Assembly: GCA_945861845.1 (NCBI GenBank)
Contig: CAMAWS010000216.1
Location: forward strand, 1-6,234
Origin: Candidatus Sulfopaludibacter sp. SbA3
GTDB taxonomy: Bacteria > Acidobacteriota > Terriglobia > 20CM-2-55-15
Length of the DNA: 6,234 bases
Reading direction: 5' to 3'
Position numbers and translations under genes: made by a program. The notes beneath the pieces were generated by a model. The model was not told where the DNA came from. It ran no database searches and worked only from the letters and a program-made list of their open reading frames with translations. This document shows, in pieces, positions 5,881 through 6,234 of the stretch (positions within the stretch are counted from its first letter, which is position 1; every line of letters starts with the position of its first letter).

Positions 5881-6234
5881 TCACAACTCGACTTGATTGG
5901 CGATTTCAGTTCCGATCGCCAGGGAGGCGGTTGCCGCGGGGCTGGGAGCGTTCAGGACGTGGACAGCTTTGGCGCCCCGCACGAACGCGAAATCCTCGAC
6001 AAGGGATCCGGCAGGCGTCATCGCCTGGGCGCGCACGCCCGCACCACCCGTTTCCAGATCCTCTTCTCTCACATCCGGCACGAGGCGTTGCAGTGCCTGG
6101 CAGAAGAGCCTTTTGCTGAACGAGCGCCGGACTTCGTCCCAGCACATGCGTTTGTGCCGGCCGATAAACTTCCAAAGACCGGCGAACGAGATCGCATCGT
6201 AGAAGTCGGCGGCGTTGAAGTCTGTCTTCCGGTA
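5881..6234 (-). CDS. lhgO: L-2-hydroxyglutarate oxidase, C-terminal part (partial, runs off right edge)
   Basis: The last 117 residues of an FAD-dependent oxidase of the DAO superfamily are present. The enzyme oxidises L-2-hydroxyglutarate to 2-oxoglutarate, passing electrons to the membrane quinone pool or to oxygen. Diagnostic stretches are YRKTDFNAADFYDAISFAG at the window edge, WDEVRRSFSKRLFCQALQRL, GGAGVRAQAM, SLVEDF and HVLNAPSPAATASLAIG. The last of these is the flavin-contacting C-terminal signature of LhgO proteins. The stop codon is TGA at 5883-5881. E. coli LhgO is about 420 residues, so roughly 300 N-terminal residues, including the Rossmann dinucleotide site, lie outside the window. 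An internal Met (6147-6145) is not a start, because the family similarity continues upstream of it to the edge. It is tail to tail with the second dapA-like remnant. The name rests on recalled family motifs. Confidence 0.88.
   Translation of the reverse strand, partial: YRKTDFNAADFYDAISFAGLWKFIGRHKRMCWDEVRRSFSKRLFCQALQRLVPDVREEDLETGGAGVRAQAMTPAGSLVEDFAFVRGAKAVHVLNAPSPAATASLAIGTEIANQVEL

Noticed and set aside
5856..6119. Plus-strand frame starting MMPGLPAQF as a new small gene
   Set aside because: Only the first few codons have meaning, as a dapA-like tail. The rest is antisense to the recognisable L-2-hydroxyglutarate oxidase.

Overview
The window looks like a piece of an Acidobacteriota chromosome, most likely of the Solibacter/Bryobacterales type. 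This is inferred from gene content, not from a marker gene. The signs are a large Oar-like TonB-dependent receptor with an N-terminal carboxypeptidase-regulatory-like domain, a small secreted protein of the 'G-x-W-x-L-N-x-x-K-S-x-F' type, Tat-exported and Sec-exported enzymes, moderately high GC and frequent GTG starts. No RNA gene, CRISPR array or recognisable insertion sequence was found.

Layout, left to right. Bases 1-95 (minus) are the first 31 codons of a Tat-exported protein that runs off the left edge. A 268-base divergent intergenic region follows, with repeated GTTTTGAA elements and a strong dyad. Bases 364-1284 (plus) encode a secreted metallo-beta-lactamase-fold hydrolase. Fifteen bases later, with its own ribosome binding site, comes a wrecked dihydrodipicolinate-synthase/N-acetylneuraminate-lyase family gene (1300-1687). 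It keeps about 100 N-terminal residues (with one frameshift) fused to the last ~29 residues, and the catalytic middle is gone. Bases 1740-5024 (plus) encode the TonB-dependent receptor, behind an extended -10 promoter. A perfect 16-bp hairpin (5072-5107) separates it from a convergent small secreted protein (5122-5688, minus). Next to the right edge is a short second dapA-family C-terminal remnant (about 5800-5875, plus). It runs tail to tail into the 3' end of an L-2-hydroxyglutarate oxidase gene (5881-6234, minus), which continues beyond the window.

How the parts relate. The left and right edges (Tat enzyme, MBL hydrolase, dapA-family aldolase/lyase relics, L-2-hydroxyglutarate oxidase) look like a catabolic neighbourhood for small oxo- or hydroxy-acids that has decayed. 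The receptor and the small secreted protein sit between two dapA-like tails that match at 26 of 29 bases. Two of the three differences are synonymous, so the tails look like relics of two paralogous genes and not a simple target-site duplication. I see no obviously new multi-gene system. The most informative signal is this double dapA decay around the receptor gene.
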